This document shows, one piece after another, positions 40,028 through 51,644 of a stretch of DNA of 64,000 nucleotides. Each line of letters starts with the position of its first letter. Position 1 is the first letter of the stretch. Under the pieces are notes generated by a model. That model had not been told where the DNA came from. It was given only the letters and a program-made list of their open reading frames with translations, and did not search any database. The DNA lies in the NCBI GenBank assembly GCA_033063855.1, contig CP093829.1:23157537-23221536 (forward strand), in the 5' to 3' direction. This DNA comes from Smittia aterrima. Taxonomy: Eukaryota; Arthropoda; Insecta; Diptera; Chironomidae. A program made the position numbers and the translations under genes.

Positions 40028-43000
40028 TCATTCATTGAAAGAAACTTTAGAAGCTTTTAAAAACTTCCAAACATTAAAGAAGCCTCGCAACGAAAAGAAA
40101 TAAACGAATTCGACGATCGAAAGAAGTGATGCGCCAGCTAACAATCCCATCAATCCTCCAGCGTTTGATAAAAAGTTCTCGAATGTGAATCGTCTGTACC
40201 TTCGGAGAGGATAAAACATATTTTCCTTAAATCTGAAATTTATAGTCGTCTCGTTCAAAATCGTTTTGTTGTAGCTTTTGTCGTATTTCTCTGTGATGAA
40301 CTCAACATTGTAAGAGACTGAATTGCAAGTCGGCAAACAATTGCAGTGATCGCCGAAAAATTTTCTCATCCAATCCAAGTCAAAATGTAAAATCTGCCAA
40401 ACACATCTCATTCCTTGAACTGTACAGACACTTGCGTTTCTCTCGCGGACCAACGAGAATGGATAACAATTGCAAGCTACGTAAGCAAAGAATGCATTGC
40501 ACTCCATCTCACAATTGTATTTTGTGTAAACTTTGAAGAATCCTAATTTCTTTTCGCCTTCGAAGTAACATTGTCTCTTGTCAATGCCAATAGATCGAAT
40601 TTCGTTGTCTGTTTCAATAACTTCAGCTGAGATCATTACGTCGATTGATTTTCCGTAACCAAACACGTGAGAATTCTCCGTCGATGGCAATTGAAAAGGA
40701 TCGTGGATAGTGAAACTGTTTTTGCGACACCTTTCGAATTTTCCACTAAAAAATCGATTTCGTGGCAGAGTGACTTTTAAGCCGGCGTCTTTATCTGCTG
40801 TTGTTCTCCAAGGATTTGGCTTCTCATATTTCGTTCCTTCTGAGAGATCTTTAAAATCGTCGGAAACATATTTAAACTTCAACATATCATTGATGTCGAT
40901 CATGTTGAAAGTGTATCCAATTCCGTGTCGTGTTAAGGTTTCCGTGAAATGAGGAACAACTTTCGAGTTCCAAGAAGCTCTTCGCTCATTCCACCAGCTT
41001 CGCGTCTGACTTGTATTTCTCAATTCATTTAAAACAACTGAAGGGTTCGAATAGTTGAAAGGAACCTTCTCCATGAGAAAGAGCGTGTCATCGTAGCAAA
41101 TCACATGATGAGCTACTAGTCGGTCGTTGACGTATTTCTCGATTAATTCTGCTGTAAAGTTTCGTGTAGAAATTTGCAACAAAGTTTCAAGGTAAAAAGT
41201 ATTCGCTGCATAATTCAACTCAACAAAATCAGGTTGGAAATCGCTCACGAAAGTTATTGCAGGGAAAGGAATCTCATCAATTGATTTCGCTCGACCATCG
41301 AGTGAGATTGAGATTTGTTCGGATGTGAATTGTTGAAAGACGCTCCAAGTTGTTTTACTGATTTGATAAAGTGCAGCAACTGAGATGGTGAGCCACAAGA
41401 TTTTCGCAATCTTTGATTTCTCAGTTGCTATGAAGTTGAAACATCCAATTGTAGATGATCGAAGATAATCAAAGAAGTAGCTGACAAAAAAGTTAAGTTT
41501 TCTTCGATTTTGTGGTGGAAATGGATGAATCTTGTTATTGAAAGATTTCATCAAAGGCCGGAAGCAAATGAAGTAAAGAAACTCAGCGAGTGAAATTACA
41601 GAGAATCCAGCGAATAAACCTTGAAATCGATAAACTGTCAAAGTGTCTTTTAAGTGCCTCAAAGAAAATCTAACTCACCAAGCAAACCACCAACATAAGC
41701 AATGAACTCAACTGCTGTGAATTGAACTCGAAGCTTTTGTGGAAAGAATTTGTCGACTTTAAACTTTGCGCGGAAAATTGATTTGAGCTCATAGTCGTTA
41801 CTGAAATTAAATCAAGAACTGCAGCTTGTGCATTGCAAAATAAATTTCTTACGTTTTGGCTCCAAGATTTAAAACCTGAACATCGTACTTAAGTCGACGA
41901 CAAGAATCGAAACATTTGCAAGAATCCTTGATGCGCGGAAAACTTTCTTCAACTTCTCGAAAGCATTTTTCATCAGCTACTCCACAAATTCTCGTTGTAG
42001 GACTTCGAGTCATGAAGAACTGAACGCAACGACAGGAATCCAAAGTTGCAGACGCGAGACATTCGTGCTCACAATTCATTTTGTTGTAAACTTTGAAAAA
42101 TTGAAGTTTCTTCTCGTTCGGTAGATAACAGTTGCGCCTGAGAAAGAAATCAAATTAAATCAAAAGCAATCAATATCTTCTCCTTACTCTTCTGAAGTAA
42201 GTTTGAACAACGATTCGTCAATTTCTGTCAGTTCTGGTGAGATCATGTAATCAATTGTTGAGTTTGTGACTGTCTGAAACTTCAAAGAGCTTTTCCAAGG
42301 AATCTCAAAGGGATCATGAAATATTAAATGAAATCCATCCTTTGATTCAAGTTGATGAATGTCGTTGTACAAATACACACGCCCTGTACCTTTTCTGTAT
42401 TGCCTTACAGTTAAACGCATGAGAATGCCAAGGCCATGGTTTGGACCTTTTAGGGGATATTCAATATCTTCGATTGGTGATTTGTTAATTCTCGCAACAT
42501 AAATCTTCGTGTAATTGAACTCTGGCGAAATTCTATAAAACAAAATAACAATAAGTAAGGGGAACGAAAACTGTTGAACATTTACTCCGGGAAATTGAAG
42601 AACTGCGAAGAATTTGGGAAGTTAAAAGTGTGGCAGATTCCCGTTGGACAGAAATTTCGAGTTAAACTGAAAAATTTAAAGCTATTAGCTTAAGAAATAA
42701 ATTGTTATAGAGAGAATTAACTTGACAGTGGTGTGGTCGCTCCAGTTTCCGTTAATTTCGTCAAGAGCAGAATTAAAGTTGTGTTGATTATCTCGGAAGA
42801 AATTCGGAAATTTGTTCAGCTTTTCAATGAAATCGTCAGTCGGAATTGAAATGTTGAAGCTGGAGAAAAAGTCGTCTCGCGAAACTAAACTGATGATCTG
42901 CATGTACTTGAGTTCGTCGAGACTCAGACTCTCAAGTTCCATCTTCTTGTCTTTTACTGCTTTCGTAATTGAAGTGTAATCAATTGTCTTTTCATTCTTT

Positions 43001-43323
43001 ACGTTAAAGATCAAACTTGGACAGATCGTTATCGATGGAAAATAAATACTTTTCACCGATATTTGACTTTCATCTGTTCCGATAACGATTGGATTCTTGT
43101 TGTAGCTTCGGAATAACTTATGAATCAGAACTGACGTCAAGATCATCGAAAGCAAAAGCGAAAGCGTCCAGAAAATTCTAAAGAGAAAAATCGATGAAAT
43201 CAAAGGTTTTCCATTCGATTTGATAATTTACTTTTCACTGAGTTTCCTTTTATCTTCCGCGACATATTTGAATCCATGAAGAGTCGTTGACTTGCAAAAT
43301 TGTTTAATTTGATGTTTCAGCAT
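40028..43323 (-). CDS. Pickpocket-family DEG/ENaC channel, predicted tandem (two-subunit) fusion
   Basis: Seven exons on the minus strand: 43,323-43,232; 43,177-42,722; 42,666-42,586; 42,532-42,188; 42,137-41,853; 41,800-41,679; 41,619-40,028. Every intron is 50-59 bp, GT-AG, and the phases fit, giving 2,973 bp and 990 residues. DEG/ENaC channels are trimeric sodium channels, amiloride-sensitive in many members, used in taste, touch and fluid balance. Module A (1 to about 483): N-terminal TTLHGFKYV, TM1 about 32-53, FCPTGICHTFN, a Cys-rich extracellular domain, TM2 with pore motif GLFAGFS (Gly465-Phe-Ser467). After a roughly 25-residue linker without a stop, module B (about 508-990) has its own SSTIG N-terminal segment, TM1 about 530-550, a Cys-rich domain and TM2 with GLLAGAS (Gly956-Ala-Ser958). 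Module B is intronless. Met484 (ATG at 41,551) could instead serve as a separate start for module B. Confidence 0.85.
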
Positions 43324-43478
43324 TTTTCTTTAACTTTCGATTCAAATAAGCTTTTGATTAGAAGTGAAATTTTTCAATGTAAAGCTTCGCATGTGCACGA
43401 TCTGATAAATTTTACATTCCATGTTTTATTAATTTTATTTCATGTCAATAATTTCAATTAAATTCAACTTTAAAAAAT

Positions 43479-45988
43479 TTAGTTTCTCGTTTTCGGTTTT
43501 CCTGCTTTCTTTGACATTGCTCGCTTTCTCTTCTGCTCGTTTCTCTGCTTCGATGCCAATTCTCTTGATTGCAATCGCTCTTTTCGGAGTCTCTGCTTCA
43601 TCAACTGCTCCTTGTTCTTCAATTCCGGATCAATTCGCTTCATGTGCTCGACCTTAGAGTTGTGTCGTCCCCAGTGAGTGTGTGGATGGCTCTTGAGCTT
43701 TTGTGGTTTCATTGCGTCATCATCACTATCAGGTTCACGATCAACGAGGTCATCAATCTTAGAACGCTCCTTCCACTTTGAATAACGATCAGTTTTGTAC
43801 GAAGCAGCAATCCAAACGCCATGCTCCGTTCTGATCTTTCCAGCTTTGGGATCATCAACGTTCACCATCTTCTTCTTCTTACGATCCCATTTCCTGAGAG
43901 TTTTATTCATCCTAACACTCGCATTTGTGTCACCAGCGACAGTGAATTCTGCTTGCTGTGCATCTCTTGTGAAGGAGTTGATGGCAAATCCATCTTCCGT
44001 GCATTTGTCTGAAGGTTGATGTGGAATATAAAATTCTTTGTCTCTCGCTTCGCTTGGTTCAAATGCTTTCGCCTTCTTCTTTTTCATCTTCCTGCGACGC
44101 TTATTCTCATTAGGATCGTCTCCACCATCGTCATTGCTGTAATCGTCGTCGTCACTTCTCTGAATAATTTGACTTTCCTTTGCTAACTCATCTTGTCTCT
44201 CGTGGAATTTCGCAATCTTTTCTTCGTGAACCTTTCGCTTGTTGGTCATGACGAGGAATTGTTGTGAACCAAGCTTTGGATTAAGTTCAAAAATCGTCGT
44301 CTTTGCCTTGTATTGTTTCATCTGATCGAGGAGATTTGCTTTGAACTCTTCAGGGTCAACGCCTTGCGCAGGTTCTGCTGGTCTAATCGCTTTGAAATCA
44401 TCGAGCATTCTCAAAGTGTTGAATTTGATATTCTTAACTTTCTTGTTTGACTCGACAGAGGCAGCGGGACGAGTTTGAATGTAAGCTTTGTAAGCGTTAT
44501 TACTAATCCGATAAATGTTCGACACATCCGAGTCGTTGAGCTGTCTGAGAACAACTTGTTGCTCTTCTTCGATCAAGTCCAAAGGACAAATTCCTACAGA
44601 TTTCTGATCAGTTCCGTCGAAGGGACGATTCAGGAAAAGATGTAAGTCAAGCATGTGAGCTTCATCGTCGGTTGAGAAGATAGAGAATGCCGTTCCACTT
44701 CGTCCAGCTCTTGCACAACGACCAACACGATGGATGAAGAGCTTTGGCTTTCCAGGAAAGTGGAAATTGACGACATAATCCAAATTTGGAATATCAATAC
44801 CACGAGCTGCGATGTCTGTAACCACAAGAACGTTGACTTTGTTCTGTGTAAACTTTGCTGTGTTGATTTTACGAGCTGATGGATCAAGATTTGAGTAAAC
44901 GAAAGTGTTTGAAACGTTCGACTTTGTCAGGAACTAAAATAAATTGGAAATAATGAGAACAAAATTTTCTTTTAATAAAATTCTTTCTTACCGTCGAAAT
45001 CAACTCGACGTGATGTTGAGTTCCTGCGAAGATGACAGTCTGCGCTGTTGATGGGATTAAATGTTTTATCAGAACTAGAAGAGCAGCATAACGTTCATCA
45101 GGTCGAGAGAAAATGAATCTAAGCTCAAGTGCTTCAGGAATCTTTGATTCAACATCCAAACGAATGAGAACTGGATCTGTGAGTCCAGCTTGTGCGAAGT
45201 CCACGAGAAGTTTGGGCAACGTGGCGCTGAACAAAACAGTTTGTCTTGACTCCGGCAATCTTCTGATTGTTTCATTAAGTTGCTCGCCAAATCCCATTTC
45301 GAACAAACGATCAGCTTCGTCAAACACGACATATTGAATCGACGACAGTTTCAAATCCATTTCCATGCAAACGTGAAGGAATCGACCGGGAGTTGCTACG
45401 ATAACGTCTGGATGTTGATGAATGGCTGAGAACTGAGAGTCCATTGAGTCTCCTCCAAGAACAAGGATCGTTTTAAGATCGTGATACTTTCCAATTTCTT
45501 TAACGAACTTGAAAGTTTGGATGGCGAGCTCTCGAGTTGGAGACAAAATTAAAGCACGAGCGCCGCTGGATTTGATTTGCCTTTGTTTTAGCTTCTCGAA
45601 CATTGGAATCAAGAAGCACGCAGTTTTACCAGATCCGGTCTTTGCCATAGCAACAACATCTCGTCCTTCTAAGATCACAGGAATTGTTCTGCGTTGGATT
45701 GGCGTGGGAATCTTGTATCCTCGTTTTGTTATTCCTTTCATAATTGGTGCGCTCAATGCCATTGCTTGAAAGCCACCGCTTTTCTTCGTTTTAGAAGATT
45801 TCTTTCCTCCATCCTCGATATCGTCGTCTTTCTCTGGTGGCAATGACGAGAAACCAGGAAGTTCCTCGAAATCATTTTCGATTTGTTTTTTCTACAAAAT
45901 TTAAAATTTGGTTAAAAATTAATTTTATTGTGAAATTGATGAGAATCATTGAGAACTTCATGCTCTTTCAATTATATTCACTCACCAT
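43479..45988 (-). CDS. DDX54: ATP-dependent RNA helicase DDX54/Dbp10
   Basis: Three coding exons: 45,988-45,986 (the ATG alone), 45,891-44,992 and 44,933-43,479; 785 residues. DDX54 (Dbp10 in yeast) is a nucleolar DEAD-box helicase for 60S ribosome assembly; the metazoan protein also acts as a nuclear receptor corepressor. Motifs: Q-motif GYKIPTPIQ (59-67), Walker A AKTGSGKT (84-91), PTREL (119-123), DEAD (192-195), SAT (223-225), then in the third exon ARGIDIPN and HRVGRCARAGRSG. The C-terminal part is acidic then strongly basic, with the Dbp10 C-terminal region (ANY/KAYIQTRP-like, later KWKERSKID and a GRHNSK segment) and a lysine/arginine tail. It is divergently paired with ZNHIT3, start codons about 131 bp apart. 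Confidence 0.93.
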
Positions 45989-46119
45989 TGTTGATTGATG
46001 TTGTAAAAATCTTATTTAACCATTGATTTCCTCAAAATTTTAATTGTTTACTTCAAACACGTGAAATCTTAAGAAATCTCCGAAATCTCTTGAAATCTCC
46101 AAAACAAAGCAAACTCGTG
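45989..46119. promoter_or_regulatory. Shared divergent promoter of DDX54 and ZNHIT3
   Basis: Only 131 bp separate the two start codons on opposite strands. Both 5' leaders and core promoters must fit here or overlap the neighbouring gene, so a bidirectional promoter is likely. No TATA box or initiator is clear enough to name. Both genes act in nucleolar or snoRNP/ribosome biogenesis, which would suit shared control. Confidence 0.5.
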
Positions 46120-46583
46120 ATGGATCCGAAAAAATGTTTAATTTGTGGGAAAGAAGGGAAATATAAATGCCCAAAGTGTCTCACGTACAAGTAAGTTAAA
46201 TTTGCTTATCATTCAGCTTCGATTCTTATTTAAACCTTTTCTATTTTAGTTGTTCTGTCGATTGCTACAAATCTCACGTCGAAACAAACTGCAAGGAAAT
46301 TAAAGAAGATCTCTCAATCATCGAGGACCGCAAACCTGACAGAATCAACGTCTTCACAACAGTCGACACAGTTGCGACAGAGAAGCTTGAAGAGCTAAGA
46401 AATTCCGAACAAATCAAGGAACTGCTAAAGAATCCTCATCTCCGAAACTTTCTTCAAGAAATAAATTCTGCTTCAAACTCTTGGAACGCAATGAAACTTG
46501 CAATGATGGAACCAATCTTTGTCGAATTTGCTGATGAGTGTATGAAGATTGTGGACCCAGAACAAAAACAAAGCAACGAGTGA
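46120..46583 (+). CDS. ZNHIT3: Zinc finger HIT domain protein 3
   Basis: Two exons, 46,120-46,190 and 46,250-46,583, with a 59-bp intron; 134 residues. ZNHIT3 (Hit1 in yeast) assists box C/D snoRNP assembly together with NUFIP. The zf-HIT treble-clef ligands are all present: Cys6, Cys9, Cys17, Cys20, Cys25, Cys29, His33, Cys38. The C-terminal helical region contains LLKNPHLRNFL near residues 92-103, the conserved segment seen in the family, and an MEPIFVEFADECMKI-type end. The assignment to ZNHIT3 rather than ZNHIT2 or ZNHIT6 rests on the small size and this C-terminal helix. An AATAAA lies about 75 bp after the stop. Confidence 0.85.
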
Positions 46584-46770
46584 CGATTCCAAAATTCAAT
46601 TTATTAGAATTAAGTTAAATTGAGCCATGTTCTAAAAGTTTAAGTTCGATAATTTAAGTAATAAAGCTGAATCAACTGCTACATAGCATTTGGGAAAATG
46701 AACAATCTCAGAGCTTGTTCGGGCTTCTCCATCTAGAGGACTAGCAAAATTATTATTTTTTGGAAATCAC

Positions 46771-47893
46771 TTAGAGACAAAAGTTCCTCCAGTTTCTAAA
46801 ACAGTGATTGCGTGAATGCTTTTCACCTCGAAGATAATATTCAGTCGATGTAACTCCTTTCGAAATCAGGAAAAACTGTTGAGCTATGATAAACATCAAA
46901 GCTATTGCTAGTTCTAACGCGTAGACTGCACCAACGAAGCACAACGCGATTCTGAAATTAAAAGTTTCTTTAATAATTTAAAGAGAAAAATTAGATTTTG
47001 TCAACTTACTCGGCTTCAGTAAAAACTCCGGAACAATCGTCGGGAAGAAGAACGTTGACTCCAAACATTCGGAATATTGGAAATGGATGGCAGATTGATG
47101 TTAACGAGAGATTCGCGAATAAGACAAGTGCGGAAAAGCAAGTGACACAACCAGCGAAGAAATACTTATGGTTGAAACGTCCAATACAGCAATTGAGGAA
47201 TAAGTTATGGTGATCACGTCGAATCACGCAGCCTTTGCACACATTACAATGAAAAGTTCGAGCTGGGATGTACTTGCGACAGCTTGGGCAGCTGTTTCGA
47301 TCGCCAGCTTCAGATTCTTCGTCTGACTCGGGTCCTTTCTCGTCAGCAACTAACAATGTTACCTGGTCATCTTGTTTAATGGCTTCGGAGTGACCAAGAC
47401 GATTCCTATCCGATTGCTCTCTTGTCTAAAAAGAAAGTTTATTTTATAAATCGTCAACTTCTTCGATGAAAGTAAACTCACTTTGTAGAAACAATAAACA
47501 GAAATAAATATCAAAGTAATAAAGACGAAATTCTCTTGTGGCAGGAGCTCAAGTAGCGGTACAAAAAACTCGAATAGTCCCAGAAGATAAAGTCCAGAGG
47601 AAATTGCGAATACGAAGAAGAAATTTGTTCTGTGAACGAATGAAGTTAAGGAAACAAAGAAAGTGCGAATTTTATTGTTTGACTCACCTGGCACTTTTCT
47701 TGGCACAATAAATGTAATAACTCGAAACTGCTACGGGCAGCACTAAAAACACAATTATGCAGCACTCCAAGTTTATAAAAGCAATAAGATTCACGAGCGA
47801 TATCAAACCAATCGGCAGAATTGAATCAATTTTTGTGCTTTGAAGAATTTGCTTTAACTGCATTTTAAGCCGATAAAGTCCTTTTCGGGTCAT
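46771..47893 (-). CDS. ZDHHC24-like palmitoyltransferase-family protein with DHHN in place of DHHC
   Basis: Four exons: 47,893-47,688; 47,629-47,482; 47,425-47,010; 46,951-46,771; 316 residues; introns 56-58 bp. DHHC proteins are multi-pass membrane S-acyltransferases. Hydrophobic segments lie near residues 24-42, 45-63, 70-90 and 96-115; the zinc-binding Cys-rich domain (CPSCRKYIPARTFHC at 164-178, then C181 and C184) precedes Asp189-His190-His191-Asn192, followed by NCCIG and two further hydrophobic segments, the last ending in an LISKGVTSTEYY motif like the TTxE motif. The family's acyl-accepting cysteine would be at 192; the codon is AAC (47,206-47,204), asparagine. The rest looks constrained and unbroken, so a pseudoenzyme rather than a decaying pseudogene is suggested. 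The HCxxC..C..RRDHH pattern resembles ZDHHC24 most. Confidence 0.85.
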
Positions 47894-48608
47894 TTGTTTT
47901 TAATTTCTTTCAACTGTTCTTGAACAGCTGCACTCAATTTCAACTCACACGTCAAAGAAAGTGATCGGACTTAACAGAAAATCAATATTTGACCCAAATG
48001 TGAATTCCGGGTCTTGAAGAATTTATCTCACTTCGCTCACATTCACCATTTCCTTGAACTAGCAATAAAGCTTTAGACCTTACAGTTCACATTAGCTTAA
48101 AACAAATTAAAGTTGTAAGCGAAGTTAAGGACTTTCGGCTAATTTTAGAAAACCGAACTTTTTTGTTGTTTATTTTCTTAAATCTTTTGAAATCCCAAAA
48201 TTCAAATTTTTATAGAAACTGAAAATATTTCCATAATTTATAGAAACTCAGCTGAAAAGCAAAAACTTATATATAGAGAAATATTAATTAATTTAATTAA
48301 AAAAATCTTTATTATAAAATTTTCATCAAATCGCAAAAGCCGATTAAAAAGATTTTACAAAAAATAAATTCTTCGGAATTTTTGTTTTCGTTTAAAGTAC
48401 ATTTTGTAAGTTGTTTCACAACTTTTGTTATCTTGAGGATGTCTTAATATTTAATTGGAATTTGAGGTCACTAAGTTGATTGGAGTAGAGGTATTTTAGG
48501 TAAGAGGTATCTACTTGTCTTTATTTGTGATGATGAGGTAATTTAAAGAGGTCAGAGTAAAATATTTCTCGCTGTCTACAGAGAGATTGTCTTTAGGATT
48601 GGCATCAA
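47894..48608. other. Intergenic spacer
   Basis: AT-rich spacer between the divergently oriented 5' side of the DHHN gene and the 3' end of the first F-box gene. It should include the DHHN gene promoter near 47,900-48,000 and the F-box 3' untranslated region at the right side. No open frame or structured element is recognised. Confidence 0.6.
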
Positions 48609-49723
48609 TTAAATTGAAGGAATTGTAAGAACTTTTCGATTGGGAGATGCTTCAAGCATGGAAATCAAAAAATCTTGACTGCAAACGAAGTTGACTTTTA
48701 ATTCGATTATCGAAGGATTATCAGCCAGCACCACAACTCCGTGATCAATCGGAGTCATTAAATGTAAAACTTTAAGTTTCGGAAGTTCAAAGATTTTGTG
48801 AAGGACATCAACATTTATTGGCAAGTCGATTATAAGTTTTGAAACCGCGCGTTGAGCTTTAATGAATCGAATTAGACCGACTTGACTTTCAGGACACTCA
48901 GAGCTTTGCAGTTTTATTTTTATATCGTCAAGATTAAAGTTTACTTGCGATAATTTATTAAAAAAATCTTCGTTCCATTTATCTTCGATTATTGAAAGCT
49001 TCTTCACTCTTTTCCACTTTTTATTAAAATTTGAAGGAAAATCTTTCAAAAGCTCTTCGCATCCGTTTTCAATTTCTAAACTTTCCAAGTTGCTGGTTCC
49101 ATTAAAGAGTTTAATTATTCTTCCGAAGCTTTTCACGTTGCAAATGCTTAAGCTTTTGAGCTTTGGAAAAATGATGTCACTCGGTTCAAAGGTTTCGAGC
49201 GATTGCACAAACGAAATATTTCTTAAGTCAACACTTTCGGCACTTTCGGAAATTAATTTCAATAGAAATTCAAACTGAGCTTCGTCTTGGAACTTTTCCG
49301 ACCAAATTTTAACATTTTTCCATTTTCCTTGTCGCGAACTTAAAAGTTCAATTAAATCTTTTGTCAAACTTCCTGGTTTCTGAGCGTAGAGAGTTAAGTT
49401 TGTGTATCGCCTTCGACTTGCTGATAACATTTTCACTTCATCTTTCATTTCATTATCTCTTCCACTCAAGAAATATTTCCTCCCGATGATCGTCAAATTT
49501 ATTTTATTCATGCAAGTCGATGATGATCCGATGTGATCCTCCCACGACGATGACACGAGCAAAGTCGACAATATTTCTTTTGCTAATGAAGAGATAAATG
49601 AATCACAAATTGCGACGAACAAGTTTCACTAATTTTACCTGTGAGATGTTGAAATATTAAATCAAGGACGCCAGTTGGCCAAAACAAAGTTGGATCGAGC
49701 GACAAAGTTTCCATGATGTTCAT
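48609..49723 (-). CDS. F-box / leucine-rich protein (paralogue A)
   Basis: Two exons, 49,723-49,639 and 49,582-48,609, 56-bp intron; 352 residues (a second in-frame ATG at 49,714 is possible). The N-terminal F-box spans the intron: LFWPTGVLDLIFQHLT then AKEILSTLLVSSSWEDHIG, followed by CMNKI, a signature shared with the other F-box genes here. The rest is irregular leucine-rich repeat-like sequence. F-box proteins recruit substrates to SCF (Skp1-Cullin-F-box) ubiquitin ligases through such C-terminal repeats. The substrate is unknown. It is close kin to the gene at 51,645-52,606 on the other side of PPIL2. Divergent from PPIL2 with about 260 bp between the start codons. Confidence 0.82.
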
Positions 49724-49986
49724 TCACAAACTAACTTAATTATCAACACAACTTGAATGACAATCGTGGAAACATTGACTAGAAAGAATAAATTTAAACA
49801 CTTTCACATTACTACGACGTCGATCACTGTTTTTTGGGCAAAACGCAACAAAGAAAAAGAAGAAGACAAAGAAGAAGTTCAGTCGCATTCACTTTGGGAT
49901 CTTGTAAGATTTCATTTTGTAAACAAATCGAAATTGAATTCATTTTAAATTGAAATAAGCTCGACAGTGAATAAATTTAAATCAAA

Positions 49987-51623
49987 ATGGGTAAGAAACA
50001 ACATCAAAAGGACAAGATGTACCTCACGTACACTGAGTGGGGTCAATTCTACGGAGGCAAAAAGGTAAAATCATCAAAAACTTAAATTTCATTTCACTAA
50101 ATATTTCTTTCTAGGCTTTGAATCCTGAAAACGAGCACATCAAGTTTAAACGTTTGCCGTATGATTATTGCTGCATCACTCACGTGCCGTTTGAACATCC
50201 TTACATGGATCCCGAGGGAAATGTTTTTGAGCTCGAGCCAATTGTTCAATTCTTGAAACATTTCAAGAAGAATCCAGTAACTGGCAAACCACTCGACCCT
50301 AAATCGCTAATCAAGTTAAACTTCGCTAAGAACACAAACGATGATAGTGAAGAATCAAACAGATTTCAATGTCCAGCTTTGTTCAGACCGTTCACGAAGA
50401 ACTCTCATATTGTTGCAATTGCAACGACTGGAAATGTTTTCTGCAATGAAGCGATTGAACAACTCAACATCAAAACGAAGAACTGGAAAGATTTAATCAA
50501 CGACGAGCCATTCACAAGAAAAGACATCATCACCATTCAAGACCCTTCTAAGATTGAGAAGTTTGACATCAGCACTTTCTTCTTTATTAAAAATAAATTA
50601 AGAGTTGAGACCGATGAGGAGCGAGCTGAGAAGAAAGATCCAACAGGAAGACTTCAGAAGATGTCTGTTGAAACAAAGGAAATTCTAAAAGAACTTGAAG
50701 CGACTTACAAAGAGAAAGAGGTGGAAGCTGTTGAAGATAGAAAGGTTCCAGATAAATTTAACGCAGCTCATTATTCGACTGGAAAAGTCTCAGCTTCATT
50801 CACCTCAACTTCGATTGCACCCTCAGTACGAACGGAAGCAGACATTATCGAGGAAGATCTCGTTCGTTACGAGAGAGTGAAGAAGAAAGGTTACGTGAGA
50901 CTCGTCACTAACATGGGAGCTCTGAATCTGGAATTATTTTGCGATCAAGTTCCAAAGACTTGCGAGAATTTCTTGAAACATTGTGCGAGCGGTTATTACA
51001 CTGGAACGCAATTCCATCGAAGTATCAGAAACTTTATGATTCAAGGAGGAGACCCCACAAGTAAAGTTGGCGAGCCGACAGGAAGAGGAGGAACTTCCAT
51101 TTGGAACACAAAGTTCGATGACGAGTTTCATCCTGGACTCTCGCACACTGGTCGTGGAATCCTCTCAATGGCAAATGCTGGTCCGAATTCAAATGGCTCT
51201 CAGTTCTTCATCACATTCAGATCATGCAAACATCTCGACGGGAAGCACACGATATTCGGCAAACTCGTCGGTGGACTTGAGACACTTCTTGAAATGGAAC
51301 GAGTCGAAGTCGACAACAAAGACAAACCAATCGAAGATATTGTTGTTCAAAGTGTTCAAGTCTTTGTCGATCCTTATCAAGAAGCTGATGAGCAACTCGC
51401 TGCAGAACGCGAAGGTGAAATCGAAAAGGAGCTGAAAGAAAAACAAGAACTCGCAAAGAAAAAATCCGATGCAAAGAAGCAACCGCTGAAAGCTTATCGA
51501 GAAGGAGTTGGAAAGTATTTGTCGACGATTTCTCGAAAATCTGGAGCATCGTCGAGTGGTGAACCGGCATCGAAGAAAAAGAAAAACGCGAACTATTCAT
51601 TCAGTAATTTTAATTCATGGTAA
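49987..51623 (+). CDS. PPIL2: U-box peptidyl-prolyl isomerase PPIL2 (Cyp60)
   Basis: Two exons, 49,987-50,064 and 50,115-51,623, 50-bp intron; 528 residues against about 520 in human. PPIL2 is a nuclear, spliceosome-associated cyclophilin with a U-box E3 ligase domain. Seen: N-terminal MGKKQHQKDKMYLTYTEW, U-box about 40-110 beginning with LPYDYCCITHVPFEHP, a second zinc-less U-box-like segment with FQCPALFRPFT near 123, a linker, and a cyclophilin domain about 280-440 with FHRSIRNFMIQGGDP, SNGSQFFIT and HLDGKHTIFG. The tryptophan that binds cyclosporin in cyclophilin A is a histidine here. The C-terminus is a lysine-rich, Ser-rich tail ending in NSW. Convergent with F-box paralogue B; stops 21 bp apart. 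Confidence 0.95.
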
Positions 51624-51644
51624 TTGAATGAAATAAACATTTTC

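Noticed and set aside
43442..43657. Hydrophobic plus-strand frame opposite the DDX54 3' end
   Set aside because: A shadow of the lysine/arginine-rich tail of DDX54 read on the other strand.
49757..49948. Plus-strand open frame of 63 codons between F-box A and PPIL2
   Set aside because: It ends before the PPIL2 start, has no homology, and most likely is leader sequence.
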